The notes under the pieces were generated by a model. It saw nothing but the letters and a program-made list of their open reading frames with translations. It made no database searches and was not told where the DNA came from. The translations under genes were made by a program, and so were the position numbers. Below are positions 17,110 to 25,552 of a stretch of DNA of 64,000 nt, piece after piece (the first letter of the stretch is position 1; every line of letters starts with the position of its first letter). This DNA comes from Marinobacter excellens HL-55 (GTDB taxonomy: Bacteria > Pseudomonadota > Gammaproteobacteria > Pseudomonadales > Oleiphilaceae): positions 138,423-202,422 of the forward strand of contig LJZQ01000003.1 in NCBI GenBank assembly GCA_001314845.1. The letters are read 5' to 3'.

Positions 17110-18171
17110 TTACTGGATCTTCTGGTTGCGGAACGCGCTGAGCACTTTCCACACACTATGTTCAAGCGCTGCGCTGGTGGCCAGGCCGAGTTTTTCAGGC
17201 AAGGTGCGCTTGCGCTGGAACGATACTGAGACTACGTCGCCACGATCGCAGGCTTCAATGAGATATTCGTCTGAGGTTTTGATTTCGTCGATCAGGTTTA
17301 CCTCAAGCGCCCTTTTACCGAACCAGATATCGCCGTTTGCAACAGCCTCAATATCCAGGCCAGGGCGGCGTTCGCTGACGTATTCTTTAAAGAGACCATG
17401 GGTATCTTCCAGGTCTTCGAGGAATTTCTGGCGGCCTTTTTCGGTGTTTTCGCCAAATACCGTCAATGTGCGTTTGTGTTCGCCGGCGGTGAGCACTTCA
17501 AAATCTACGCTGTTCTTTTGCAGCAGCCGATGAAAGTTGGGCAGCTGGGCGACCACACCGATCGAGCCCAGGACCGCAAACGGCGAGGCAATGATCTTGT
17601 CGGCGACGCAGGCCATCATATAGCCGCCGCTGGCAGCCACTTTGTCGACACAGGCGGTCAATGGCACACCTTTGCTACGAATCCGGTCGAGTTGAGCAGA
17701 CGCCAGGCCATAGGCATGAACCAGGCCTCCGCCACTCTCAAGCCGAACCACCACTTCGTCTTTGTCTGGCTGGGCCACGCTGAGTACAGCGGAGACAGCC
17801 CGGCGCAGGCTGTCGGTGTCACTGGCCTTGATATCGCCGTCAAAATCGATGACGTAGATGCGGGCTTTGGCCTCTTTGTCGCCCTCGCCCGCCTTTTCGC
17901 TTTTAGCGGATTTCTTCTCTGCTTTCGCTTCTTTCTTCTTCTGCTTTTGCCAGGCCTTGTGCTCGGCGTCAGACATCAACTTGGCCTGAATGGACTCTTT
18001 CAGTTTTCGGTAATGATCGTTCAGCTTCCGAATTTTCAGCTCGCCGTCACCTTCGTGATCCTCCCGATCGCGCTGGGTGGCCGAGAAAATGACCGAGACC
18101 AGAATGATGGCAGCCACGGCGAAGGTCACTACTTTGGCGAGAAAAAGTCCGTATTCGATAAGGAATTCCAA
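17110..18171 (-). CDS. sohB: Signal peptide peptidase SohB-like inner-membrane protease
   Basis: 353 residues of the S49 family. An N-terminal helix (about 8-30) anchors it, followed by a highly charged Lys/Glu-rich stretch (about 60-100, likely coiled coil). The protease domain carries the nucleophile Ser181 in A-A-S-G-G-Y-M-M-A and the general base Lys233 in T-A-G-E-H-K-R-T-L-T, the Ser-Lys dyad of SohB. S49 enzymes cleave remnant signal peptides or membrane proteins with the active site facing the periplasm. Located 45 bases upstream of acuI on the same strand. Confidence 0.93.
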   Translation of the reverse strand: MEFLIEYGLFLAKVVTFAVAAIILVSVIFSATQRDREDHEGDGELKIRKLNDHYRKLKESIQAKLMSDAEHKAWQKQKKKEAKAEKKSAKSEKAGEGDKEAKARIYVIDFDGDIKASDTDSLRRAVSAVLSVAQPDKDEVVVRLESGGGLVHAYGLASAQLDRIRSKGVPLTACVDKVAASGGYMMACVADKIIASPFAVLGSIGVVAQLPNFHRLLQKNSVDFEVLTAGEHKRTLTVFGENTEKGRQKFLEDLEDTHGLFKEYVSERRPGLDIEAVANGDIWFGKRALEVNLIDEIKTSDEYLIEACDRGDVVSVSFQRKRTLPEKLGLATSAALEHSVWKVLSAFRNQKIQ

Positions 18172-18245
18172 AATGCAGTCTCCAGGCGTCTTTGCAAAGC
18201 ATCGAGTGTAACCCCTCGCAGCGCATGTGATAAGCCTTAAAGAAA

Positions 18246-18368
18246 TTAAAACAAGCGTTCGATCAAGCTTGACAGGGCAAGGTTCTGACCATAAAGTCGG
18301 ATGGCGAGGTTGGCGCTACCCAGGCGGTCCCACAGACTTTTTAGCCAGGGTTTCAACGCCGTCACCAT
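18246..18368 (-). CDS. Possible 40-residue protein
   Basis: Minus-strand frame in the sohB-SCP2 gap reading M-V-T-A-L-K-P-W-L-K-S-L-W-D-R-L ... S-S-L-I-E-R-L-F. Codon choice looks like that of neighbouring genes, but the ribosome site is weak and the frame overlaps the likely SCP2 promoter. It could be a real small protein, a gene remnant or chance. Confidence 0.2.
   Translation of the reverse strand: MVTALKPWLKSLWDRLGSANLAIRLYGQNLALSSLIERLF
18269..18297 (+). promoter_or_regulatory. Possible promoter of the SCP2 gene
   Basis: Perfect TTGACA (18269-18274) and TAAAGT (18292-18297) with 17-base spacing, about 100 bases before the SCP2 start. The -10 is a four-of-six match. Confidence 0.4.
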
Positions 18369-18398
18369 GACAAGACATCCATCAAGAAGGGTATAACA

Positions 18399-18713
18399 AT
18401 GTCTGTAGCTCAGGTATTTGAAAAGCTGGAACAGAACTTTAACGCAGACGCGGCCCAAGGCCTGGATCTGGTATTTCAGTTCGACATCGAAGACGACAAA
18501 ACTTATCACCTCGTGATCAACGACGGCACTTGCAAGCTGCACGAAGGCGCCCACGATGACCCTTCTGTTACCCTGATCATGAACTCTGAAACTCTGCAGG
18601 GTATCGTGTCTGGCGAAACAGACGGCATGCAAGCATTCATGGCTGGTCAGCTGCGCGCTGAAGGCGACATGATGCTGGCGACCAAGCTGGGTGAATTGTT
18701 CAAGATGGGCTAA
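18399..18713 (+). CDS. SCP2 sterol-binding domain protein
   Basis: 104-residue stand-alone SCP2 domain: V-F-E-K-L (N-terminal helix), Y-H-L-V-I-N-D-G-T-C-K-L (beta strands), D-P-S-V-T-L-I-M-N-S-E-T-L, then G-x-L-R-A-E-G-D-M-M-L-A-T-K-L-G-E-L-F, the hydrophobic-tunnel half. Such bacterial proteins bind fatty-acyl or other lipids; a specific ligand cannot be assigned. Monocistronic, with its own terminator, convergent with fimL. Confidence 0.9.
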   Translation: MSVAQVFEKLEQNFNADAAQGLDLVFQFDIEDDKTYHLVINDGTCKLHEGAHDDPSVTLIMNSETLQGIVSGETDGMQAFMAGQLRAEGDMMLATKLGELFKMG

Positions 18714-18730
18714 GCCCTGACTGTTCGAGT

Positions 18731-18767
18731 CATAAAAAAACCTGCGTCGATGCGCAGGTTTTTTATG
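18731..18767. terminator. Bidirectional terminator between the SCP2 gene and fimL
   Basis: Arms CATAAAAAAACCTGCG (18731-18746) and CGCAGGTTTTTTATG (18753-18767) with a short loop. It has A/T runs on both sides and can terminate transcripts from both convergent genes. Confidence 0.85.
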
Positions 18768-18785
18768 AGCAATCACTAAGGAGTG

Positions 18786-20492
18786 TTACAACCCCACGTC
18801 GTCCAGGGAGGATTCTGCCAGATTCAGCAAATCACTGTTTCGCTCTTCCCGCCGACCAATGCTTTCGATGTAGTATTCAAGCGACGTCAGCGCATCAGCC
18901 AATGCCTCGAGAACTTGGCTTGCAGGCGACTCCTTGGCGTCCAGCAAGCGCTCTTGTATCGAGGTGGCCACACGAGCGATTACATTTGCGGCCTGGTGGT
19001 CGTCAACCATCTGCAAACCACCCCAGATACTTCTCAAAGTGCCCGGCAGGTTCGCCAGGTGCAGCTTGTCGAAGTCCGATTCAATAAAGGCAGTTATAGC
19101 TCTTTTGGCGAGTGTTAAAGCACTTCTCGCCTCATCGGCAACTACCCATATCGCCTCCTGCAAATAGATCGACTCGTTTCGATGGTGCTCGGTTCCTGCC
19201 AGCGCGTCGGTCTCCGAAGTAATCCCCCGGGTCACGATCTGCATAACGGCATCTTCAACACCCAACACCGAATCGGCCAGACGATACAACTCTTCCTCTG
19301 CGGGCAGGCGCTTTTCTTCTTCCCATTGACGAAGTTTTGCGGCTTCTTCCCGGGCGACGCCGGCCAGGCGATTCAGGTCCAGCATCAGCAGGGTGTTTGC
19401 CAGACGTTCAAGCGTGTCTGCAATGGAGGCCAGTTCAGCCAGATCCGGCTCGATGCCACGCTCGATAATATCGAGCTTGTCCTTGAGCTGGTTCAGCTCT
19501 TCCTGAAGCGCTTCTGACAAGGACTTGAGCACATCAGAGCCGGGACCGTACAAGCGACGGGAATGGGCTTCGAGGATGGCGTCCGGGAATTCCGAGGGAG
19601 CCAGACGGTACGCAGTCAGAACCTTGGTCACTTCCGGGTTGCCGGAGCCGCTCAGGTAAAGCAGATGAACCAGGTCTTTGATGAGCGAATCCGGTGCGTC
19701 TTTGGTGGTTGCCACCTTGCCAACGTAAACCAGTTCGCGGGCGTACTTTTCAACACGCATCAGGAGCCGCTTGCGGGCTTTGTTGAAACGCATGTTGCGA
19801 TCGAGCATGGCGTCTGCGGCGATGGCAAGCAAACACCACATCTGCCCCATCGGAGCACCCTGACATAGCCGGGCAAGACCTCTGGAGGCTCTGGCGACCA
19901 GTTTCTTGCTAACCACGTCATTACGCTCACGCAGCACACCAAGCAGCGCAACCTGAAAGGTCAGGCGCATGCGCTTGGCCAGAATTTCGTATTCGGTATC
20001 GGTGCCTTCAAGAGGCCGTATAGGCACATCACAGCAAAAGTCCGGGCGCTCCTTAACATCCACTTCAAAAAAACAGGATTCCGGGTAGGGTTTTTCCCGA
20101 CGCGCTTCTCGAAGATCGTTAATCACCGGCAACAGCAATTCCGGGTGATCGGCTCTTTGCTGGTGATAATACTCGACGTAACGCCGCAGGATAAACAGGG
20201 CACTGTTCAATGTCGTCAGAAGAATATTTTTGTCGTCGTTGGCACCGACCGGAACGTCGTTGGCAAGGCTGACCGCTTCCTGGCACAGCAGGGTACCACC
20301 GCGCAGCTCAACCAGTATGAAGATGCCCCGCAACTGGTTGATGTAATCGACACAGTTTTGCAGGTCTTCCCCACTCTCTCGGTTTTCCTGAAAGCGTTCA
20401 AGGCTGGATTCTGCCTGTTTGATGGTCTGTTCGATTTCACTTTTGACCAGATCAAACGACTGCGATTTCGTCGCAAGAGACGATTGAACCAT
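18786..20492 (-). CDS. fimL: FimL-like regulator of type IV pili
   Basis: 568 residues resembling the N-terminal, non-kinase part of ChpA, as in P. aeruginosa FimL, which acts with PilG and FimV in the Chp/cAMP pathway controlling type IV pili. The protein is almost wholly helical with repeated Hpt-like bundles (for example N-C-V-D-Y-I-N-Q-L-R-G-I-F-I-L-V-E-L-R-G-G-T-L-L-C-Q-E). I see no receiver or kinase domain. The neighbouring dnaQ-rnhA-methyltransferase-gloB-mltD order is the same as around fimL in Pseudomonas (from memory), which supports the name. Confidence 0.82.
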   Translation of the reverse strand: MVQSSLATKSQSFDLVKSEIEQTIKQAESSLERFQENRESGEDLQNCVDYINQLRGIFILVELRGGTLLCQEAVSLANDVPVGANDDKNILLTTLNSALFILRRYVEYYHQQRADHPELLLPVINDLREARREKPYPESCFFEVDVKERPDFCCDVPIRPLEGTDTEYEILAKRMRLTFQVALLGVLRERNDVVSKKLVARASRGLARLCQGAPMGQMWCLLAIAADAMLDRNMRFNKARKRLLMRVEKYARELVYVGKVATTKDAPDSLIKDLVHLLYLSGSGNPEVTKVLTAYRLAPSEFPDAILEAHSRRLYGPGSDVLKSLSEALQEELNQLKDKLDIIERGIEPDLAELASIADTLERLANTLLMLDLNRLAGVAREEAAKLRQWEEEKRLPAEEELYRLADSVLGVEDAVMQIVTRGITSETDALAGTEHHRNESIYLQEAIWVVADEARSALTLAKRAITAFIESDFDKLHLANLPGTLRSIWGGLQMVDDHQAANVIARVATSIQERLLDAKESPASQVLEALADALTSLEYYIESIGRREERNSDLLNLAESSLDDVGL

Positions 20493-20636
20493 AAACGCTT
20501 CCTGTTACTTTGCGGAGACTACCGCATCCTGTTCATAAACGGTGACCGGGAATTTATCAGCCAGCACTCTTATCAAGGGCCATGCACCCTTGCCGGCCTG
20601 TTTTCAGTTCGCGTAAAACTGGTGAACTTATCATTA

Positions 20637-20664
20637 CTTATAACATAAAACTCAAGTACCTCAA
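20637..20664 (-). promoter_or_regulatory. Possible promoter of fimL
   Basis: On the minus strand TTGAGG (20659-20664) and TATAAG (20637-20642) with 16-base spacing. This would leave a leader of about 138 bases before the fimL ATG at 20492. The leader shows no clear hairpin. Confidence 0.4.
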
Positions 20665-20714
20665 GAAAGCCGGACTGTAACAAATGGTACACCCTGACCT
20701 GGTTCTCATTCCGG

Positions 20715-21416
20715 TTACGACAATTTGCCCCATAAAGTGGCACCGGCCTGTTTCTCGATGATCCCGAGGAATTCTTCGTGGGCTGCAGCTTCTGCCTCAC
20801 TCGCACGGACTACTGTGAGCGGCGGTCGGTCTTGGGCAAGTCTCCGGATTCCGCCAGCGCGACCGTCGTCACCGGAGTTCGCGTCCAGCGACAGCGCTGT
20901 CTGCCCGCCGGTCATCAACAGATAAACGTCAGCCAGAATTTCGGCGTCCAGCAGTGCGCCGTGCAGATCACGGTTACTGTTATCAACGCCATAGCGCTTA
21001 CACAGCGCATCCAGATTGTTTTTCTGTCCAGGGTGCTTGGCCCGGGCTATGGCAAGCGTATCAACGATGCCGCAGTGTTCTGCCGTTTTGCGAGCCGGCT
21101 TCAGGCGAGCGAATTCTGAGTCCATAAAGCCGACGTCAAAGGCGGCGTTGTGAATGACAAGTTCAGCCCCTTTGATGAACTCAAAGAACTCTTCAGCAAC
21201 CTGTGAAAATCGCGGCTTGTCCTTCAAGAACTCATTGGTGATCCCGTGGATCGTAATCGCCTCGGCTTCCACCTCACGCTCGGGGTTGATATAAACGTGG
21301 TAATTGCGCCCCGTCAGTTCTCTCTCGATCACTTCAACGCAGCCGATTTCGATAATCCGATGACCCTCTTTCGGGTCAATACCCGTGGTTTCGGTATCCA
21401 GTACTATTTGTCTCAT
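20715..21416 (-). CDS. dnaQ: DNA polymerase III epsilon subunit (3'-5' proofreading exonuclease)
   Basis: 233 residues. DEDDh exonuclease motifs are all present: D-T-E-T-T-G (Asp7, Glu9), H-N-A-A-F-D (Asp94), and H-G-A-L-L-D-A-E (His152, Asp157). Q-T-A-L-S-L at 172-177 matches the beta-clamp binding site just after the catalytic domain, and the ~50-residue tail would contact the alpha subunit. Encoded 48 bases after rnhA on the same strand, whereas in E. coli the two are divergent. Confidence 0.97.
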   Translation of the reverse strand: MRQIVLDTETTGIDPKEGHRIIEIGCVEVIERELTGRNYHVYINPEREVEAEAITIHGITNEFLKDKPRFSQVAEEFFEFIKGAELVIHNAAFDVGFMDSEFARLKPARKTAEHCGIVDTLAIARAKHPGQKNNLDALCKRYGVDNSNRDLHGALLDAEILADVYLLMTGGQTALSLDANSGDDGRAGGIRRLAQDRPPLTVVRASEAEAAAHEEFLGIIEKQAGATLWGKLS

Positions 21417-21464
21417 TACACCCTGCTCGCCATAACAGCTGTGACTAAAATACCCAAATTACAC

Positions 21465-21908
21465 TCAGACGCCTTGGAGTTCCGTAACGCCCAGGTTTGC
21501 CAGCTCATCGGCAAGATCGTTATCCGGATTGCCGGAGTGGCCCTTGACCCAATGCCAGCTCACCTTGTGGCGCGCGGTTTCGGTGTCCAGCTCTTGCCAT
21601 AAATCCGCATTCTTGACCGGCTTCTTGGCAGAATTTTTCCAGCCGTTTTTCTTCCAGCCCGCAAGCCATTCCGTGATGCCTTTGCGAACATACTGGGAAT
21701 CGGTGAAGAGCTCTACTTCGCAAACTCTCGTGAGGGCCCTCAAACCCTGAATGGCCGCCATCAGCTCCATCCGGTTGTTGGTGGTTTGCCGCTCACCACC
21801 ATGCAGTTTTTTGCAGGCACCGCCGTATCGCATCACAACGCCCCAACCTCCAGGCCCCGGGTTACCTTTGCAGGCACCATCGGTGTAAATCACAACTTTG
21901 TCAGCCAT
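21465..21908 (-). CDS. rnhA: Ribonuclease HI
   Basis: Degrades the RNA of RNA:DNA hybrids. 147 residues from ATG 21908 (AGGAG six bases upstream). A longer start at 21926 overlaps the methyltransferase stop and is less likely. The four metal-binding residues fall at the E. coli positions: Asp10 (Y-T-D-G-A-C), Glu48 (N-R-M-E-L-M), Asp70 (F-T-D-S-Q-Y) and Asp134 (N-D-L-A-D). The basic W-K-x-N-G-W-K segment is present. Confidence 0.97.
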   Translation of the reverse strand: MADKVVIYTDGACKGNPGPGGWGVVMRYGGACKKLHGGERQTTNNRMELMAAIQGLRALTRVCEVELFTDSQYVRKGITEWLAGWKKNGWKNSAKKPVKNADLWQELDTETARHKVSWHWVKGHSGNPDNDLADELANLGVTELQGV

Positions 21909-21925
21909 CCAATCTCCTGCTGTCA

Positions 21926-22729
21926 TCAGTGCTCGTCTATTCGTTCTGGCAACCGGCTAGTACACCCCCTGGAGGCACCAACCGCGCTGGGCAAGGACAT
22001 CACCTTGCTCTTGCGCCAGGATGCCCGTGTACGAATCGGAGCGTAGATTCGTTTGCGGGCAAGGATACAGTAATAAGCCCCAACCGGGAGCAAATGTCCG
22101 TTCTGGCTGAGTAACCGATGGTTTCTGGTGGTATAGCCTTCTTTTCTCTGAACTGGCAGCGTACTGAAGTGTGTGCACGAGCTTTCCAGCTGGAAGCCAA
22201 GCAACCGTAGCCAGTCCTCCATACGGGACCGCATCAGAAAACGCCCGCCCCAGGGCCCTTGCCGATGCCGGGAGACCATTCTGCGAATACCCCAAAGACT
22301 CAACGGATTAAATCCAATCAAGGCAATGCGCCCCTCTCCACGCAATACTCTCGCCGATTCCCGGAGAACCTGATGGGGGTCCGGCGAAAAGTCGGCCGCG
22401 TGATGCAGAATGACCAGATCCATGGATTCGCCAGGAAAGGGTAATTCATCAGCGTCACAGACCGCGACGCCATCCGGCATGTGTGGATGCCAGGAGGGTG
22501 ACGTGATGATCTTATGGACGAAATCGGCACCACTTGCCAGTGGCAGCCGGTGACTGAGCCCAACCTGCAGCTGGCGGGCACCTGCAAGCCCCTCGAATGC
22601 GTGATCGAGCACCCGGCGCTGGCTGGCCAACAGCGAGCGGCCTAACGGGGTTTGGAACCAGCGCTCAAAACTTTCGTGTCGCTCGGCATAATTGGCCGGC
22701 TCGGACGCTATCACCTTCTGACTCTCCAT
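21926..22729 (-). CDS. Class I SAM-dependent methyltransferase-like protein
   Basis: 267 residues. The first half is a Rossmann methyltransferase fold resembling the SAM-methyltransf_11 group: Q-L-Q-V-G-L-S in place of the usual glycine-rich loop, then [10 protein letters not shown] (motif II-like), M-D-L-V-I-L-H-H-A and [19 protein letters not shown]. The glycine loop is degenerate, so activity is uncertain. The basic C-terminal tail is variable. A homologue lies at the same place in Pseudomonas, between rnhA and gloB. No substrate is known to me. Confidence 0.8.
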   Translation of the reverse strand: MESQKVIASEPANYAERHESFERWFQTPLGRSLLASQRRVLDHAFEGLAGARQLQVGLSHRLPLASGADFVHKIITSPSWHPHMPDGVAVCDADELPFPGESMDLVILHHAADFSPDPHQVLRESARVLRGEGRIALIGFNPLSLWGIRRMVSRHRQGPWGGRFLMRSRMEDWLRLLGFQLESSCTHFSTLPVQRKEGYTTRNHRLLSQNGHLLPVGAYYCILARKRIYAPIRTRASWRKSKVMSLPSAVGASRGCTSRLPERIDEH

Positions 22730-22840
22730 CGGCTAGCCATGCCCTGTACCACCGTCTGTTCCCGGTTCCGGACGAACCTTGGGATAGACACGGCGTTGCT
22801 CTATCATAACAGCCACATTCATTGAACACATGGGGTTGTC

Positions 22841-23635
22841 ATGTTCAATATCAGAGCCATTTCCGCGTTTTCCGATAATTACATCTGGTGCCTGTCAGAC
22901 CCGGCATCCGGCAAGGCACTGATCGTTGACCCGGGTCAGGCCCAACCCGTTATGGACCATCTCGCCCGACACCAGCTCAGCCTGGATACCATTCTGGTCA
23001 CGCACCACCACCCCGATCACACCGGCGGTATCGCGGCGCTCACGGAGGCATTTCCAGAGGTTCGCGTAACGGGGCCTGCCGACTCTCCGTTCAAAGGCCT
23101 GACAAACCCTGTTTACCCTGGTGGCGAAGTAGTCTGGCAGGGATTGACCTTTCAGATCATGGCCGTACCGGGCCACACCCTGGATCATATCGCCTTTTAT
23201 ACCAGCACACCGGTTGATGATCGCCCGGTATTATTCTGCGGTGACACCTTGTTTGTGTGTGGCTGCGGCCGACTGTTCGAAGGCAAGCCGGAGCAAATGA
23301 AACAGTCACTCCATTCGCTGCGCGATCTTCCGGAAGCGACGGCGGTATATTGTGCACATGAATACACTCTGGCCAACTTGCAATTTGCCCGCAACTGGTT
23401 GCCCGACGACGCTGAACTGGCCAGATTTGAACAGGACTGCATTGCCAGGCGAAAGCGCGGTGAAGCCACCGTACCGTCAACCATAGCAACGGAAAAGGCG
23501 CTGAATCCGTTTCTCAGGTGGGACGATCCGGCCGTTATCGAGGCTGCCACGCGCTACGCGTCAAACGCTGGTCTGCCTTGCGATTCAGACAACGCGATCT
23601 TTGCTGCAATCCGACACGGCAAAGATCATTTCTGA
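22841..23635 (+). CDS. gloB: Hydroxyacylglutathione hydrolase (glyoxalase II)
   Basis: Hydrolyses S-D-lactoylglutathione to D-lactate and glutathione, the second step of methylglyoxal detoxification. The 264-residue metallo-beta-lactamase fold shows T-H-H-H-P-D-H (54-60), P-G-H-T-L-D-H, the bridging aspartate in F-C-G-D-T-L-F and the last histidine in Y-C-A-H-E-Y-T, plus the C-terminal glutathione-binding part. Divergent from the methyltransferase gene. Confidence 0.96.
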   Translation: MFNIRAISAFSDNYIWCLSDPASGKALIVDPGQAQPVMDHLARHQLSLDTILVTHHHPDHTGGIAALTEAFPEVRVTGPADSPFKGLTNPVYPGGEVVWQGLTFQIMAVPGHTLDHIAFYTSTPVDDRPVLFCGDTLFVCGCGRLFEGKPEQMKQSLHSLRDLPEATAVYCAHEYTLANLQFARNWLPDDAELARFEQDCIARRKRGEATVPSTIATEKALNPFLRWDDPAVIEAATRYASNAGLPCDSDNAIFAAIRHGKDHF

Positions 23636-23690
23636 AGGCTAATTGATGTCTTTCTTAACATTTCTTGTCACAGACGTAACATCAGCTGTA

Positions 23691-23720
23691 TTGACCACCG
23701 GAAAAGGGCTCCCATAGAAT
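23691..23720 (+). promoter_or_regulatory. Possible promoter of mltD
   Basis: TTGACC (23691-23696) and TAGAAT (23715-23720) with 18-base spacing, about 80 bases before the mltD start. Confidence 0.4.
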
Positions 23721-23800
23721 CCGATTCTGATATCGACCGTAAACCATTAAATGTGCCGGGATTTTATCCATACCCGGCCCCTTACCCGGAAACTGCCTTT

Positions 23801-25540
23801 ATGTCGGCCAAACGATTTTCATATGCTCTGGTTGCCAGCACCCTGCTCTCTGGCTGCAGTACCAGCCAGGTTCTGGAAAACTGGCACTCGCCATCGGCAT
23901 GGTTTGGCGAGGACGACGCCAGTTCAGAAAACAGCCCTCTTGATTCTGATGAAGTGGTGGTTGCCCGGGGCGATGAAGACCTCAAACAATCCGTAGCTGC
24001 AGGCAACGGAGACCAGGCCGAAAACGCACCGCTTGATGATGCCATCGCGCCAGAGCTTCGACTTCAGGCTCGTGAGGCCCGGGAAAAACTCGACAGCCCT
24101 CGGGATGGCGAAGACCTGAGCGAATCCGGGGAGGATCTCTGGGACCGGTTGAGGGCCGGCTTCCAGATGGACCACTCGGTGAGCAATGCCCGGGTGCAGG
24201 CCCAACTGGATTGGTATGCCCGCCATCCCCGGTATATTGATCGAGTGGTAGAGCGAGGCTCACGGTACCTTCACCATATTCTTGAAGAAACCGAGAAGCG
24301 TGGATTGCCCAATGAACTGGCACTGCTGCCGATCGTAGAGAGCGCCTTTGACCCGTTTGCCTACTCTCACGGCCGCGCTGCCGGTTTGTGGCAGTTTATA
24401 CCGTCAACTGGCAAATACTTTGGCCTGACCCAAAGCTGGTGGCACGATGACCGCCGGGATGTAATAGCCGCGACCGATGCTGCCCTGACTTATCTTGATC
24501 GCCTCGCCAACCGATTTGACGGTGATTACACCCTCGCACTTGCTGCCTATAATGCCGGCGGTGGCACGGTATCCAGCTCCATGCGCCGCAATCGCAATGC
24601 CGGCAAGCCAACTGACTACTGGTCACTGAGCCTGCCCACAGAAACACGGCACTACGTACCAAAGCTGATCGCGCTGGCCAAGATTTTTGATGACCCCGAG
24701 GCGTACGGCGTTGAGCTACCGCCTCTGAAGAACGAACCTTTCTTTGAAATTGTCGACACCGGCTCCCAGCTTGATCTCGCCCAGGCTGCTGAACTTGCGG
24801 GTATCGAGATCAACGAAATCTACCTGCTCAACCCCTCGTACAATCGCTGGGCCACCAATCCTGATGGTCCTCACCGCCTGCTGGTGCCGATTGAAAAAGC
24901 GGATGACTTCCGAACCGCTCTGGCGGAGTTCCCGACGGACCAAAGAGTGTCATGGCAGAATTACCGGGTTAAAAGTGGCGATAGTCTGAACACCATTGCC
25001 CGTAAATTCTCGACAACACCCTCGGTGATTCAGCAAGTCAATAAACTCAACACGGACCTGATCCGGATTGGCCAACAGCTTTTGATTCCCTCAGCAACAA
25101 AAGGCTCCGACGCATACGCACTGAGTCAGGCAAAACGACTGCAGCGAACTCAAGAGAGACAACGCGACGGCAATAAAGTTGACTATACCGTTCGCCGGGG
25201 CGATACCTTCTGGGATATTGCCCGGGAGCACCGGGTCTCTGTTCGCGAAGTGGCGGCCTGGAATGGTATGGCACCCGGCGATCCGCTGATCCCCGGCAAG
25301 CAACTGGTGATCTGGTCCAAAACAGCACAGCCCACCACGGTCGCCAGCAATCAACGCAATAACGCCATGGTGCGCAAGGTGGGTTACCGGGTTCGTCAAG
25401 GCGACTCGCTGTCGACCATCGCCAACCGGTTTGCGGTGAATGTGCGCGACATCGCATCATGGAATGATCTTAATACCAGCCGTTATCTGCAACCCGGCCA
25501 AAGTCTGGTACTCTACGTTGACATAAGAAACAGCCCATAA
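23801..25540 (+). CDS. mltD: Membrane-bound lytic murein transglycosylase D, lipoprotein
   Basis: Cleaves the MurNAc-GlcNAc bond of peptidoglycan with 1,6-anhydro product formation. ATG 23801 is chosen because it gives a clean lipoprotein signal (M-S-A-K-R-F...L-L-S-G-C, Cys19). 579 residues: an acidic linker, an SLT domain with the catalytic glutamate in L-L-P-I-V-E-S-A-F (Glu180) and A-A-Y-N-A-G-G-G, then three LysM peptidoglycan-binding repeats (about 388-430, 462-505, 529-573). Only 12 bases separate it from the yejA-type gene, so a shared transcript is likely. Confidence 0.95.
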   Translation: MSAKRFSYALVASTLLSGCSTSQVLENWHSPSAWFGEDDASSENSPLDSDEVVVARGDEDLKQSVAAGNGDQAENAPLDDAIAPELRLQAREAREKLDSPRDGEDLSESGEDLWDRLRAGFQMDHSVSNARVQAQLDWYARHPRYIDRVVERGSRYLHHILEETEKRGLPNELALLPIVESAFDPFAYSHGRAAGLWQFIPSTGKYFGLTQSWWHDDRRDVIAATDAALTYLDRLANRFDGDYTLALAAYNAGGGTVSSSMRRNRNAGKPTDYWSLSLPTETRHYVPKLIALAKIFDDPEAYGVELPPLKNEPFFEIVDTGSQLDLAQAAELAGIEINEIYLLNPSYNRWATNPDGPHRLLVPIEKADDFRTALAEFPTDQRVSWQNYRVKSGDSLNTIARKFSTTPSVIQQVNKLNTDLIRIGQQLLIPSATKGSDAYALSQAKRLQRTQERQRDGNKVDYTVRRGDTFWDIAREHRVSVREVAAWNGMAPGDPLIPGKQLVIWSKTAQPTTVASNQRNNAMVRKVGYRVRQGDSLSTIANRFAVNVRDIASWNDLNTSRYLQPGQSLVLYVDIRNSP

Positions 25541-25552
25541 CGTGCGAGAACC

